The notes: generated by a model from the letters alone, not told the origin. A stretch of DNA of 64,000 nucleotides from Marinirhabdus sp050859505 (GCF_050859505.1 NZ_CP193934.1:372001-436000), one strand, 5' to 3'. Counted from the stretch's first letter, positions 9,818 to 18,302 are shown. Numbers and translations: made by a program.

Positions 9818-11071
9818 TTAAGATTCTACGATCTGCTTTAATTCTACCAATTCGATTTTGGTATTGGAAACTTCTAGAATAGTAATTTGGTATTCTTCTA
9901 TTTCGTGAACTTCACCTTGTTGAGGAATTTCTTCGGTTACGTGCACTATCATACCGCCCAGGGTTTCATAACTATCACTTACTGGAAGATCCAGTTTATA
10001 CACTTCGTTTAGGTAATCTACTTCGTGTCTAGCAGAAAATTTATAATGATTTTCTCCCAGGGCTTCCTCGGTAAGTCCTGCGCTGTCGTGTTCATCTTCT
10101 ATCTCGCCAAAAAGCTCTTCGATAATATCTTCTACAGTAATAATTCCAGAGGTACCACCATATTCGTCTATCACCACCGCCATACTTCGATGCTTTCTAG
10201 TGAGAATATTTAATACATCTTTTGCAAGCATCGTTTCTGGAACAAAAATTACAGGCATCAACATCTTTTTTAATGTTGGTGGTTTTTTGAACAACTCAAA
10301 AGAGTGTACATACCCCATAACATCATCAATGTTTTCTCTGTATACAATAATTTTTGAGAGTCCTGTTTCGGTGAATTTTTTTGAAAGCTCCTTGGGTGTG
10401 GTAGAAATATCTGTAGCAATTACCTCGGTTCTTGGAATCATGACTTCGCGCGCTTTTATTTCTGAAAAGTCCAGCGCATTCTGAAAAATCTGTATTTCAC
10501 TATCCATTTCATCTCGCAGTTCCACAGTTTCCATCTGTTCGCTAATGTAATTCCCTAATTCAATTTTACTGAAGGTGAGTTGTACGGAGTCTCCTTCGGT
10601 TTTAAAAAGATGTTTTAATACCAGATCTGAAATCCAGATAATAAACTCTGAAATTACCGAAAAGAACATATAAAAAAAATAAGCCGGTACCGCAAAAATC
10701 TTTACGAGGCTATTGGCATAAATCTGAAAGAATACTTTTGGTAAAAATTCTGCCGTAAGCAAAATAACTAATGTGGAGATAAGTGTTTGTACCAACAATC
10801 CAACAGCCCCCTCTATGGGTACGTATTGCATTAACAAGTCACCCATAAAAAACCCATAGATAACCAAGGCAATATTATTACCCACAAGCATTGTAGCTAT
10901 AAACTTGGAAGGTCTGGCCGTAATTTTCTGGAGTACTTTGGCCAGAAAATCGTTTTGTTTCTTTTCAATTTCAATATGTATTTTATTGGAAGAAACATAT
11001 GCAATCTCCATTCCCGAAAAGAATGCCGAGAATAATAATGACAAAACAATAATGATGATGGTGTAGTCCAA
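9818..11071 (-). CDS. CNNM/CorC (hemolysin-like) membrane protein with CBS pair
   Basis: 417 residues. An N-terminal DUF21/CNNM membrane domain (about 1-190; opens with YTIIIIVLSLLFSAFFSGMEIAY, including the FSGMEIA signature) is followed by two CBS domains (about 200-330; REVMIPRTEV and the later EYGGTSGIITVEDIIEELFGEIED) and a CorC_HlyC domain at the C-terminus. Such proteins are linked to magnesium efflux or cobalt/magnesium resistance; the old name hemolysin is historical. GldE, a gliding-motility paralog, has the same layout, but no gldD lies nearby, so I do not use that name. A 195-bp structured spacer separates it from the small gene upstream. Confidence 0.88.
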   Translation of the reverse strand: MDYTIIIIVLSLLFSAFFSGMEIAYVSSNKIHIEIEKKQNDFLAKVLQKITARPSKFIATMLVGNNIALVIYGFFMGDLLMQYVPIEGAVGLLVQTLISTLVILLTAEFLPKVFFQIYANSLVKIFAVPAYFFYMFFSVISEFIIWISDLVLKHLFKTEGDSVQLTFSKIELGNYISEQMETVELRDEMDSEIQIFQNALDFSEIKAREVMIPRTEVIATDISTTPKELSKKFTETGLSKIIVYRENIDDVMGYVHSFELFKKPPTLKKMLMPVIFVPETMLAKDVLNILTRKHRSMAVVIDEYGGTSGIITVEDIIEELFGEIEDEHDSAGLTEEALGENHYKFSARHEVDYLNEVYKLDLPVSDSYETLGGMIVHVTEEIPQQGEVHEIEEYQITILEVSNTKIELVELKQIVES

Positions 11072-11104
11072 CGAGGTTTGTGATTTAAAATATGATTCGC
11101 TGGA

Positions 11105-11250
11105 TAGAGCACTCCGCTATGGGTTTACCCTTCCGATTCAGCAAAGCTGAACCACCTTTCCTTTGCAAGGTAAGGAGCTGGTTATAGTTAATTAATTCTA
11201 ATAAACAAAGGTGCCTGAGTGTCCAGATAAAAGTTTAAAAACTTTTTATC
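11105..11250. repeat. hairpin-rich intergenic block
   Basis: The 195-bp spacer between the small 2-TM gene and the CNNM gene holds several short inverted repeats: TTCAGC-AAA-GCTGAA (11137-11151), CCTT-tgc-AAGG inside an ACCA/TGGT frame, and the near-palindrome GATAAAAGTTT/AAACTTTTTATC (about 11226-11250). The last one sits just after the small gene's stop and could end that transcript, although it is GC-poor. The block is more GC-rich than its surroundings. Confidence 0.5.
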
Positions 11251-11265
11251 GGGATGTATCGGAGG

Positions 11266-11469
11266 CTAATCCTCCCCTCGTCTCCTTTTTTCAATATTCT
11301 TTCTGAATCTTCTTTTGAAAAAAAACATAAAAATTGCTACCACAGAAAAAAACAAAAACAAATAGGCTCTATCTCTGTCATTATCCCATTCAGTAATTAC
11401 TAAATAAATAGCAAATGCTGCCATGGCAAGATATACATATTCGAAAAGCTGGTATATTTTATTGGTCAT
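11266..11469 (-). CDS. small membrane protein, two hydrophobic segments, unknown function
   Basis: 67 residues starting at the ATG at 11469, which lies inside the end of lptC (11-base overlap), so the two are translationally coupled. Hydrophobic segments at about residues 12-27 and 35-51 flank an acidic loop (EWDNDRDR), and the C-terminus is very basic (KRRFRKNIEKRRRGED). I do not recognise a family. Its fixed place right after lptC suggests a role at the envelope, perhaps with lipopolysaccharide transport, but this is inference from position only. The overlap with lptC and the clean two-segment layout make it a real gene rather than a chance frame. Confidence 0.7.
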   Translation of the reverse strand: MTNKIYQLFEYVYLAMAAFAIYLVITEWDNDRDRAYLFLFFSVVAIFMFFFKRRFRKNIEKRRRGED

Positions 11470-12031
11470 CTTCTAATTTAGTTTTGTCAATAAGTTGCGT
11501 ACCTTGATTGTTACGAGAGATAAAGGTAGTGAAATCTTGATTAGAGTCGAAGCTTGCCCCATTGTTTACAGAGCCATCTTTTAATTGAATTTGATAAGGC
11601 TGGTCTGTAAAAACCCACTCTTTCCCTTGATCCCAATACAATTGTTCTGCTCTAAGGACAACACTATCACTTGTCACCACGATTACATTTTCTCTAAGGT
11701 CTATCAAAGAGGTTTTATCATATTGAATAGCATAGTCTGAAAATACGGTATTTAATTTTCCTTCTTTCCAAAAATAAAGTTCCACACCCTCGGGGAACTC
11801 TTTATACGGAAACTCTTTATTGGAAAAATCTAAAAAAACTGGTGCTTTAAGGTTTGCAACCACAACGCCAGAATCTGTATATTTCATATTTACACCCTTG
11901 CCTTCTCCAAGAGGTAAGTTATCTGCTTGTTGTAATTTCTGAACATTACTATAATTACCTTCACATGAAAAAAGCGTGATGACGAATAAAATTGCCATCA
12001 CGCCTTTAATAATATAAGGTAAATTAATCAT
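11459..12031 (-). CDS. lptC: LptC-like lipopolysaccharide export protein
   Basis: 190 residues. The N-terminus carries a lipobox-like end (MAILFVITLFSCEG, Cys 23), so it is probably a lipoprotein or a membrane-anchored protein. The mature part is all-beta in character, with the LptC/OstA-type run FSNKEFPYKEFPEGVELYFW near residues 70-90 and LIDLRENVIVVTSDSVVLRAE near 108-130, both typical for Bacteroidota LptC proteins (YrbK family). The family bridges the inner-membrane LPS ABC transporter to LptA. It is third-from-last in a tight minus-strand run starting with coaX: 2 bases separate it from the TPR gene and it overlaps the small gene after it. Confidence 0.82.
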   Translation of the reverse strand: MINLPYIIKGVMAILFVITLFSCEGNYSNVQKLQQADNLPLGEGKGVNMKYTDSGVVVANLKAPVFLDFSNKEFPYKEFPEGVELYFWKEGKLNTVFSDYAIQYDKTSLIDLRENVIVVTSDSVVLRAEQLYWDQGKEWVFTDQPYQIQLKDGSVNNGASFDSNQDFTTFISRNNQGTQLIDKTKLEDDQ

Positions 12032-12033
12032 TC

Positions 12034-13389
12034 TTATAAGTTAGGAACTTTTACACTACCACCAACCCAACAGCTAAAGGTAATTGTTTTTCCAGCCATT
12101 GAAGCGCTAAATATTTCTGTCTTGCTTGGCGCATATCCTCTGTAAGAACTAGCAGTAGCGTTTGCTGTACCAGCAATACTACCATCTACTCTTGCAGCTC
12201 TATCTGCCATTTCAGCAGCTTTCCAATAGATTGCTCTTTTTTCGAAGGCTGTAGTTCCACAATTATTTGCACTATCTGCATACATTTTTGCGATTCTCAA
12301 ATACGCAATACCTAATGATGGATTTTCTTCCAATGCCTTGTTATAATAATTTCTTGCAGTACTTAGGCTTCCTTTTTTACGGTTTGTTTCTCCTAGACTA
12401 AAGTAAGCTTTTGCTTTATCTTTAGGCTTAGGGTTCAACTCGGCAGCTTGGTTATAATAGTCTGTTGCCTCTTTCATATTTCCTTTTTCTTCAGCTAATT
12501 TACCTAAGAAAAAAGCAACACTTGCAGATGGTTCCAACGTGTACCACTGTTGTACTAATTGACCAAACAATGGTGTTTCACATTCTTTATCGTTCAATTT
12601 AGTAGCAGCACTCTTTAACCAGTTTACGTCATTCTTATTTTCTTCAAAAAGCTTCTCATATAGAGGAATAAGATTTTCGCAATTAGCAAGATTACCCAAT
12701 TTACCGTTTACACTTCCTTTTACTTTTCCGTAGGCACTTAAATTAGTTTCATAATTACCTAAGTACTTTTTTTCTTTAGAAGTTAGAGTTGTACCGGCAT
12801 CTTCCTTATCCACTAATTTCATTAGTTTCCCAGAAAGGTCTATCTCTTCTCTTTCCAACTTATCGATAATGGTATCGTATAGATTAAATACGTCTTGAAC
12901 ATCCATTACTCCTTCTTCTTCTAAATCTACTGCAAGAGAGAAATAGGTGTATAAACTTTTAGGACTTGTAAAACTTTCTTCATCTTTCTTAAAAGCCGCG
13001 TCAAAAGCGTCAAACTGCTCTTTCTTTGTGCCAATACTTGCATCATACTTTACCTGAGCGATGTTTGCCATCTCACGACCCATTTGGGTTTTGGCAGCAT
13101 AATACTTCATTCGCATAGCCAGATTTTGTTCTAAATCTGTTATTTTGCTTTTATCTCCTTTTTCGATAAAATCCTCAAACATTTTTGCTCCATATTGGTA
13201 TGTTGCCATACTCCAACTTGGACATTTATCTACTAGTGGCTTATAATGTTGTAATGCACCTTGATAATTTCCTGCTTTGGCTGGCTCTGTAAATAAAGAA
13301 CCTAAGGTGTGACATTCGTCTTGTGCGAAAGATTTGCCCCCAAAGGCAACAAACAATATTGCTGCAAGTAAAATCGCTTTCGTTTTCAT
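12034..13389 (-). CDS. secreted TPR-repeat protein
   Basis: 451 residues using the ATG at 13389, which places a signal peptide first (MKTKAILLAAILFVAFGG...FAQ); a longer frame to 13446 would overlap the preceding gene and hide it. The N-terminal two thirds are helical with no clear family. At about residues 300-390 there are TPR units (EEKGNMKEATDYYNQAAELN, KKGSLSTARNYYNKALEENP). The C-terminal end is polar and Gly/Ser-rich. TPR proteins scaffold complexes; this one should be periplasmic. The gene lies between an outer-membrane protein and lptC in a conserved flavobacterial order, which suggests envelope assembly. The precise partner is unknown. Confidence 0.78.
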   Translation of the reverse strand: MKTKAILLAAILFVAFGGKSFAQDECHTLGSLFTEPAKAGNYQGALQHYKPLVDKCPSWSMATYQYGAKMFEDFIEKGDKSKITDLEQNLAMRMKYYAAKTQMGREMANIAQVKYDASIGTKKEQFDAFDAAFKKDEESFTSPKSLYTYFSLAVDLEEEGVMDVQDVFNLYDTIIDKLEREEIDLSGKLMKLVDKEDAGTTLTSKEKKYLGNYETNLSAYGKVKGSVNGKLGNLANCENLIPLYEKLFEENKNDVNWLKSAATKLNDKECETPLFGQLVQQWYTLEPSASVAFFLGKLAEEKGNMKEATDYYNQAAELNPKPKDKAKAYFSLGETNRKKGSLSTARNYYNKALEENPSLGIAYLRIAKMYADSANNCGTTAFEKRAIYWKAAEMADRAARVDGSIAGTANATASSYRGYAPSKTEIFSASMAGKTITFSCWVGGSVKVPNL

Positions 13390-13411
13390 AGTGTTAGTGT
13401 TTATATAAGTG

Positions 13412-14656
13412 TTATTCAAAATATCGTTTTTCAAACCATTTGTCATTTAATGACAAACTTAAAAATGTATTGAAGAAGTTTTCTTGTACTAAACCAAAGT
13501 CTTTTGTTCCACGCGTACCAATTTCAAAACCGAGGTTAACATTAGAGAACAATCTCCCTACTGGTAATCCTACTCCAAAAGATATGCCAAACTCGTTAAT
13601 GTCTTGCCCATTCACGTTTATCCCGGTTTCTTCAAACCTAAATCCACCTCTGTAAACAACACGTTGCCAGTAATTACCAATAGAATTATAGTTAGGAATA
13701 TAAAAACCTCCCACACGATATTTACTAGCATCTTTAAAAGATACATTTTCTATTTCGAAGGTACGATTGGTAAAATTACTCGTTTTCTGATCTGTATATT
13801 CTCCCCCAATAAACCATTTTTTGTTTTGACCAATCCCTGCACCAAGCGTCCATTGCGAAGGAAATGTAAAATCTGTATCGTCTACCAGAATTTCTCTTAC
13901 ATCTATACCGGCTTCGGCACCACTGTCTATTTCCAGCAATGTAGATATGGTTCTACTATTTTCTGATGTAAAATTAGTCTCAGGAGTGTAGGTTAGAGAA
14001 CTGTATAACCTCAACTTATCATTCAACATTCTTTTGTAAGACAAACCAACATTAAAACTGAAACCCAATAAATCACTTCGGTTTTCCTCACGAGTGGCAT
14101 ATTGAACTCCATCCTGACGACTGGTCGCAACGTTTTCTATATTTCCGAAATTATAATTACCATCGATCCCCACACTTAATCCATCTGAGATCTTATACGC
14201 AAGGGTTACAAAGGCTTTATTTAAGCCACCAGAACCTTCATACTGAGTGGTTCCAAGAGAATTTTGACCTTCTAATTGATACCCAACAGCTGTATACGGT
14301 ATTAAACCAAAACTGGCTCCAAACTTTTCGCCAATAGGCAAACCTATAGCAAGATAATCTAACGAAGTAGTGGTGGCTTGTTGTTTTTCTGCATCAGTTT
14401 GTAGGGTTACAAACTTGTGACTAGCACCAACTGCAAAGTTAACTAACTTTAAATCTGCCACCCCAGCTGGATTCTGAAGGCTTACGTGAATACTATCTGT
14501 ATACACGCTAATTCCGGACATCGCCCTGTTTTCTGCCGTCCCTTTAAACTTGAGGGTTCCAATTCCGTAGAATGAATAGGGAGACGTTGTCCCTTCTTGG
14601 GCTTGAGAAACTCCTATTGCAAGGAGTAAAAATACTACAAAAAATTTCTTTAACAT
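13412..14656 (-). CDS. outer-membrane beta-barrel protein, FadL/OmpP1-like, function unknown
   Basis: 414 residues with a signal peptide (MLKKFFVVFLLLAIGVSQAQ). The mature start reads TSPYSFYGIGTLKFKGTAENRAMSGI, and later sections show the alternating pattern of amphipathic strands, as in GDIG-like repeats and YKISDGLSVGIDGNYNFGN. The opening with a Ser-Gly rich turn, then strands about every 12-20 residues, resembles the FadL/PorV-type barrels of Bacteroidota. The gene overlaps nothing, sits 2 bases after coaX, and is followed by the TPR gene. It may be a transport channel or an assembly factor; no substrate can be named from sequence. Confidence 0.7.
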   Translation of the reverse strand: MLKKFFVVFLLLAIGVSQAQEGTTSPYSFYGIGTLKFKGTAENRAMSGISVYTDSIHVSLQNPAGVADLKLVNFAVGASHKFVTLQTDAEKQQATTTSLDYLAIGLPIGEKFGASFGLIPYTAVGYQLEGQNSLGTTQYEGSGGLNKAFVTLAYKISDGLSVGIDGNYNFGNIENVATSRQDGVQYATREENRSDLLGFSFNVGLSYKRMLNDKLRLYSSLTYTPETNFTSENSRTISTLLEIDSGAEAGIDVREILVDDTDFTFPSQWTLGAGIGQNKKWFIGGEYTDQKTSNFTNRTFEIENVSFKDASKYRVGGFYIPNYNSIGNYWQRVVYRGGFRFEETGINVNGQDINEFGISFGVGLPVGRLFSNVNLGFEIGTRGTKDFGLVQENFFNTFLSLSLNDKWFEKRYFE

Positions 14657-14658
14657 TC

Positions 14659-15384
14659 CTATGTGTTATGTTCTAAAATGTGACCCAAGCCCTCTAATAA
14701 AAAATTAGGGATGGCAAAGATGCTATTTTTTAGGCTATCTCGCAACAATTGAGCATCACCTCCTGTTAAAATAATGGTAAAATCGGGATATTTCTCACGA
14801 TAAAAATCTAAAAACCCGTCAATTTCGTTCACAACACCTAAACAAATGCCGCTGTGTATGGAGTTCTCAGTAGTGTCACCAATAGTGTTGGTGGGTAGTG
14901 TTGGTGACAATAACGGTAAATTTGCAGTAAACGTATGCAAGGCTTTGTAGCGCATATGTATTCCGGGAGAAATACTACCCCCTAAGTACTTGTTTTCTGA
15001 AGTTAAAAAATCGTACGTAATACAACTTCCTGCATCCACAACAAGAACGTTACTATCTGGAAACTGAACTGCCGCTGCACTCACCAGAGCAATGCGATCT
15101 ACTCCCAATGTTTTTGGCGTTCCATATGTGTTTATAAATGGAACCAGCGTGTCTTTTGTGAGTTGAAGTACTTCCAGCTTATTTTGAAGTAATTGCAACG
15201 CAGCACCAGGGAAATTTCCAACCGATGATACAATTGCTTTTTCTAGTTTCGGAAATTCTTGAAAGAGGGTTTTTATATTGGAAATAACCTCATCGTTAGT
15301 CGTGACCACAAGATGCACCAACTTCGAATGCTCAAAGATTGCTAGTTTAATACGGGTATTTCCTACGTCTACAATTAGGTTCAT
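14659..15384 (-). CDS. coaX: type III pantothenate kinase
   Basis: 241 residues, the usual CoaX length. The three nucleotide/phosphate motifs of the ASKHA fold are visible: DVGNTRIKLAIFE at 5-17, GVDRIALVSAA and VVDAGSCITYDFL in the middle, and GGSISPGIHMRYKALHTFT after it; LTGGDAQLL closes the fold near the end. The enzyme phosphorylates pantothenate in the first step of coenzyme A synthesis, in the cytoplasm, and is typically insensitive to CoA feedback. It is the first gene of the coaX - barrel - TPR - lptC run and has its own promoter-like sequence. Confidence 0.93.
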   Translation of the reverse strand: MNLIVDVGNTRIKLAIFEHSKLVHLVVTTNDEVISNIKTLFQEFPKLEKAIVSSVGNFPGAALQLLQNKLEVLQLTKDTLVPFINTYGTPKTLGVDRIALVSAAAVQFPDSNVLVVDAGSCITYDFLTSENKYLGGSISPGIHMRYKALHTFTANLPLLSPTLPTNTIGDTTENSIHSGICLGVVNEIDGFLDFYREKYPDFTIILTGGDAQLLRDSLKNSIFAIPNFLLEGLGHILEHNT

Positions 15385-15400
15385 CTGCTGGTAAAGACTG

Positions 15401-15434
15401 CAAAGTTACGAGTATGTTTCAGGAAAACCGGCAA
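15401..15434 (-). promoter_or_regulatory. Bacteroidota-type promoter of the coaX operon
   Basis: On the minus strand TTG (15434-15432) is followed after 23 bases by TAACTTTG (15408-15401), matching TTG-N19-23-TAnnTTTG. The coaX ATG is 17 bases downstream, giving a very short leader. Confidence 0.5.
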
Positions 15435-15449
15435 GATTACCTCAAAACA

Positions 15450-15479
15450 AAAATACCCGAGCTTTTGCTCCGGTATTTT
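15450..15479 (-). terminator. terminator after the redoxin/cytochrome c pair
   Basis: AAAATACC-CGAGC / GCTC-C-GGTATTTT stem around a TTTT loop, about 175 bases past the stop of the minus-strand cytochrome gene and just upstream of the coaX promoter, so it would separate the two transcripts. Confidence 0.65.
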
Positions 15480-15654
15480 GTGCTAATTGCAAAAATACAA
15501 ATTGACCTTGCAAATAATTCCATTTCTACCCAAACTCTTTTATAGTAGGCATAAAAAAGAGGCTTTACTTTCAAGGTCCTTCAATTAATTTTAAATTTTG
15601 CCTTATTTTAATAAATATATGATAACAGCAATGAACACTAACGGATTACCTACA

Positions 15655-16881
15655 CTAATAGTAATAAAAAATTAGATTCATCATTTCGTCTGTAGAGTTC
15701 CACCCCAGACCAACATCTTTTGCTGGAGAATTAGGGTTTCGGGGGTTTTCCTGGGTATTGTCGTACGTTGCTTCGGATAAAATTCTGGTCCCCTTTGGCA
15801 ACAAAACAGGCTCCTTATATAAGTAGGACGTTTGCCAATTAAAATCCCAATCATCAATTTTAATTAATGGTATTTCCTTTCCATCTGGAGTTATGGCTCT
15901 GGCTTTAAAACTTTTTCCTAAATAATGCATATGTGGCAGGACCGAAACGAGGTTCATTTCCTCTTTTATTACATAGCTTACATAGAAAATTGGCTTCCTA
16001 TTCGCCTTTATATAAAAGGGTTTGTTGGAGATATCTTTTTCGGTTATTGCCAATGTTTTTATTTCGTGTTCTACTTTTTCCTTTGCGAAATACAATTCAA
16101 TTTTCGAGAGATCTTCTTGTTTGATGGAAGATGGAGCATAGTGGATATTTAATATAAAATCGGAATTCGCATAAATTTTTTTGCCTGTTTTGGGAGGATA
16201 TAAAACGGGTAAATTTCCTGGCACCCAACCATAAAGAAATTCATCTGCAAGAGGGTTTTTCTGAAATGCCAAGGCTTTCGGGTCAAATTCAGAAAGTCCA
16301 TTAATACCCCGAATAATATTAGTGGTGTCAATCATCACTCTGCTGTGGTGTACCTGTCTCTTGTTTCCCGCAATAAATGCAATAGACTCTATATACGTGT
16401 CTTTTTTTAGATGGGAAGGAATATTGAAAAAACGGTAATCTTCAATACTTTCGTTAGACAATTCGTATGGCGCTATCATTTCAAGCACTAAATCTGGTTT
16501 TCGGTTTTCTAAGTTATCTGGGATGGGTGTAGGCTTACCTTTTCTTTTGCCTTTGGGCATTCCATCGGCTAACCATTGTTTTAGGGTATTAATTTCTTCA
16601 TCGGTAAGACCTCGTTCGTTTTTAAAAGATCTAAAGTCTCGGTCGGCCTTCCAAGGAGGCATATATTTTGTCTCCACTACGTGTGCAATAAAGGAGCCTT
16701 TACTTTTTACTTCGCTATAATTTGTTAGTGAGAAGGGACCGTATCCATTTGGTTTATGACACGACGCACAATTTGTATTAATAATACTTTCAACTTCGCC
16801 ATAATAGGTTGTTTTTTGAGCAACTGCAATATGTATTGATACTAGTAGTACTGTAAGTAGTAGGAGATTCTTTATAGTCAT
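15655..16881 (-). CDS. cytochrome c domain fused to copper-monooxygenase-like beta-sandwich
   Basis: 408 residues with a signal peptide (LLLLTVLLVSIHIAVAQ). A class I cytochrome c domain follows: CASCHKP (heme Cys 38, Cys 41, His 42) and a YMPPW stretch near 73 that offers the Met ligand. The remaining 270 residues resemble the C-terminal domain of ascorbate-dependent type II copper monooxygenases (VHHSRVMID with paired His; later LPHMHYLGKSFKARA and a terminal NSTDEMMNLIFYY), the layout of many Bacteroidota and Planctomycetes fusion proteins. The protein should be periplasmic. Its start overlaps the stop of the redoxin gene (TAATG), so the two are translationally coupled. The substrate is unknown. 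Confidence 0.78.
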   Translation of the reverse strand: MTIKNLLLLTVLLVSIHIAVAQKTTYYGEVESIINTNCASCHKPNGYGPFSLTNYSEVKSKGSFIAHVVETKYMPPWKADRDFRSFKNERGLTDEEINTLKQWLADGMPKGKRKGKPTPIPDNLENRKPDLVLEMIAPYELSNESIEDYRFFNIPSHLKKDTYIESIAFIAGNKRQVHHSRVMIDTTNIIRGINGLSEFDPKALAFQKNPLADEFLYGWVPGNLPVLYPPKTGKKIYANSDFILNIHYAPSSIKQEDLSKIELYFAKEKVEHEIKTLAITEKDISNKPFYIKANRKPIFYVSYVIKEEMNLVSVLPHMHYLGKSFKARAITPDGKEIPLIKIDDWDFNWQTSYLYKEPVLLPKGTRILSEATYDNTQENPRNPNSPAKDVGLGWNSTDEMMNLIFYYY

Positions 16882-17501
16882 TATTTTTCCATTTCAATAA
16901 AACAGCCAATTGCGTCAATGTGGTTAGCTAGGATGGGGCGGCCGTTAATAAGGTCTTCAATAGCATTTATTAAATAAGTGTTGTTTGGTTTTAATTTGTT
17001 TCTTCCCAACGCATAAAACCAATCATCGATCGCTCCGTCATAATATACAATTCCATTACTGTCAAATAAAAAACTTTCCGGGGTAACGGTGGCATTAAAC
17101 TCTTTGGCAAATTTATTATCAGCATCTCTTAAAATTTCAAATGGAATTTTAAAATCATTTTTAAAAGCTGAAATTTTTTTGTCTGAAAAATTATTAGGCA
17201 CAATGCCAAACAGTGTTATATCGTTAGCATAGTTCGTGTGCATTTCTCTTAAAGTATGCACGTACTTTTGGGAGATGGGACAATCTGTTCCCAGAAAAAT
17301 TACGACATAGGTCTTCTTTTTGTTTTCTGAAATTTTAATAAAAGAAAGATTCTCAATAGCAACAGTCTTGGACTGATTATCTTTTGAAAGTTTTGCAGCT
17401 TTAGTGGCACTTCGTATTTGTGAAGTAGCGGGTGTGTTTTGAGAAATAGTGGTTATACTAAGAAAGCAAGCAAGCAGTACTAAAGTGTGTAAATATTTCA
17501 T
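16881..17501 (-). CDS. secreted redoxin (AhpC/TSA-thioredoxin fold)
   Basis: 206 residues with a signal peptide (HTLVLLACFLSITTISQ). The mature part has the thioredoxin-like core VVIFLGTDCPISQKYVHTL at about 66-84, with the peroxidatic-type Cys 74 in a TDCPIS site instead of a CxxC pair, and a cis-Pro region in ATVTPESFLFD. Such redoxins accompany the cytochrome/copper-monooxygenase proteins in many genomes. The enzyme may deliver or take electrons from the partner encoded next; the donor is unknown. Its stop overlaps the start of the cytochrome gene by one base. A well-formed promoter lies upstream. Confidence 0.8.
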   Translation of the reverse strand: MKYLHTLVLLACFLSITTISQNTPATSQIRSATKAAKLSKDNQSKTVAIENLSFIKISENKKKTYVVIFLGTDCPISQKYVHTLREMHTNYANDITLFGIVPNNFSDKKISAFKNDFKIPFEILRDADNKFAKEFNATVTPESFLFDSNGIVYYDGAIDDWFYALGRNKLKPNNTYLINAIEDLINGRPILANHIDAIGCFIEMEK

Positions 17502-17539
17502 CTATTTAAAAGTAAATGTCTTATACTATAAATGTATTA

Positions 17540-17568
17540 CAAATATAACGCCATTTTATAAATTTCAA
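17540..17568 (-). promoter_or_regulatory. Bacteroidota-type promoter of the redoxin gene
   Basis: On the minus strand TTG (17568-17566), an 18-base spacer, then TATATTTG (17547-17540): a close match to TTG-N18-TAnnTTTG. The redoxin ATG is 39 bases further on. Confidence 0.6.
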
Positions 17569-17663
17569 AAAATGGGTTTTTTGTAAAATCATTTCTTTCT
17601 AATCCTATCTAAATAATTTTTATGAATTAATGGGAGCCAATTGATTGAGGATGTAGTTGTTAC

Positions 17664-17707
17664 AAAACAAAAAATCCGCAACATCTTACTAAAAAGATAG
17701 TTGCGGA
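17664..17707 (-). terminator. intrinsic terminator of tRNA-Phe
   Basis: TCCGCAAC (17675-17682) pairs with GTTGCGGA (17700-17707), with an inner ATCTT/AAGAT pair. On the minus strand it is followed by a T-run (17664-17674), 9 bases after the tRNA 3' end. Confidence 0.85.
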
Positions 17708-17715
17708 AAATTTTG

Positions 17716-17788
17716 TGGTACCTCCAGGAATCGAACCAGGGACACATGGATTTTCAGTCCATTGCTCTACCAACTGAGCTAAGGTACC
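17716..17788 (-). tRNA. tRNA-Phe (anticodon GAA)
   Basis: 73 bases. On the minus strand the acceptor stem GGTACCT pairs with AGGTACC, the D arm reads TAGCTCAGTTGGTAGAGCA, the anticodon arm is ATGGA-CTGAAAA-TCCAT with GAA at its centre, and the T arm contains GGTTCGATTCC. The discriminator is A; the CCA end is not encoded (CAA follows). Confidence 0.97.
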
Positions 17789-17843
17789 TGCTTAAAGCGG
17801 GTGCAAATATAAGTTTATTTTAAGTATGGCAAAATTTATTTAT

Positions 17844-17874
17844 AAAAAAAACCGAAACAATTTTGTTTCGGTTT
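17844..17874 (-). terminator. intrinsic terminator of the 74-residue gene
   Basis: AAACCGAAAC (17849-17858) and GTTTCGGTTT (17865-17874) form a perfect 10-bp stem around AATTTT; the A-run at 17844-17850 gives the T-run of the minus transcript. Confidence 0.85.
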
Positions 17875-17893
17875 ATATTTTTGAGTGCAACCA

Positions 17894-18118
17894 CTAGGCT
17901 GCCAGTGCACGACCTTTTAATCGTTTCTCAATTTTTTGTTTTATAACGGTAAGACGCTTCATTAAATCCATTAAGGTCGCATCTTTACTTTCCTTATATA
18001 CTTCGTTAATGCCCAAAATTAATTCTTTTGCTTTACGGCTTGCTTTAATTCTATCGCTTGTGGTCTTGAAGGTAAGTTTCTCTTGCTCAAATTGCAAGGC
18101 TTCGTTTATGATATCCAT
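17894..18118 (-). CDS. small coiled, Lys-rich protein, unknown function
   Basis: 74 residues from the ATG at 18118. No signal or membrane segment. The sequence is helical and charged: MDIINEALQFEQEKL, then SRKAKELILGINEVYKE, then LMKRLTVIKQKIEKRLKG, with regular Leu/Ile spacing that suggests a coiled coil of two helices. I do not recognise a named family; similar short proteins are annotated as hypothetical in Flavobacteriaceae. It has its own strong terminator and a 185-base divergent spacer upstream, shared with the DUF481 gene, so it is a stand-alone transcript. The clean terminator and codon use like that of its neighbours support a real gene. Confidence 0.7.
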   Translation of the reverse strand: MDIINEALQFEQEKLTFKTTSDRIKASRKAKELILGINEVYKESKDATLMDLMKRLTVIKQKIEKRLKGRALAA

Positions 18119-18302
18119 GTACTTGTATTTTAAAGGTTGGAACTTGTCTCAGTTTTCTTGTTATGAGAACTAAATATACTTCAGTTTAGTGTTTGAAACT
18201 AAAATTTAAACAAAACTTTAACACAGTCCATAATTTTATGCCGCAAATGTACATTTTAAGCCCTAAACAGTACCTTTACAACTTATTAATGTTATCACAA
18301 TT

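Noticed and set aside
11105..11160. Possible tRNA gene (D-arm-like CGCTGGATAGAGCA)
   Set aside because: No acceptor stem, no 5-bp anticodon stem and no T arm can be drawn. Kept only as a structured spacer.
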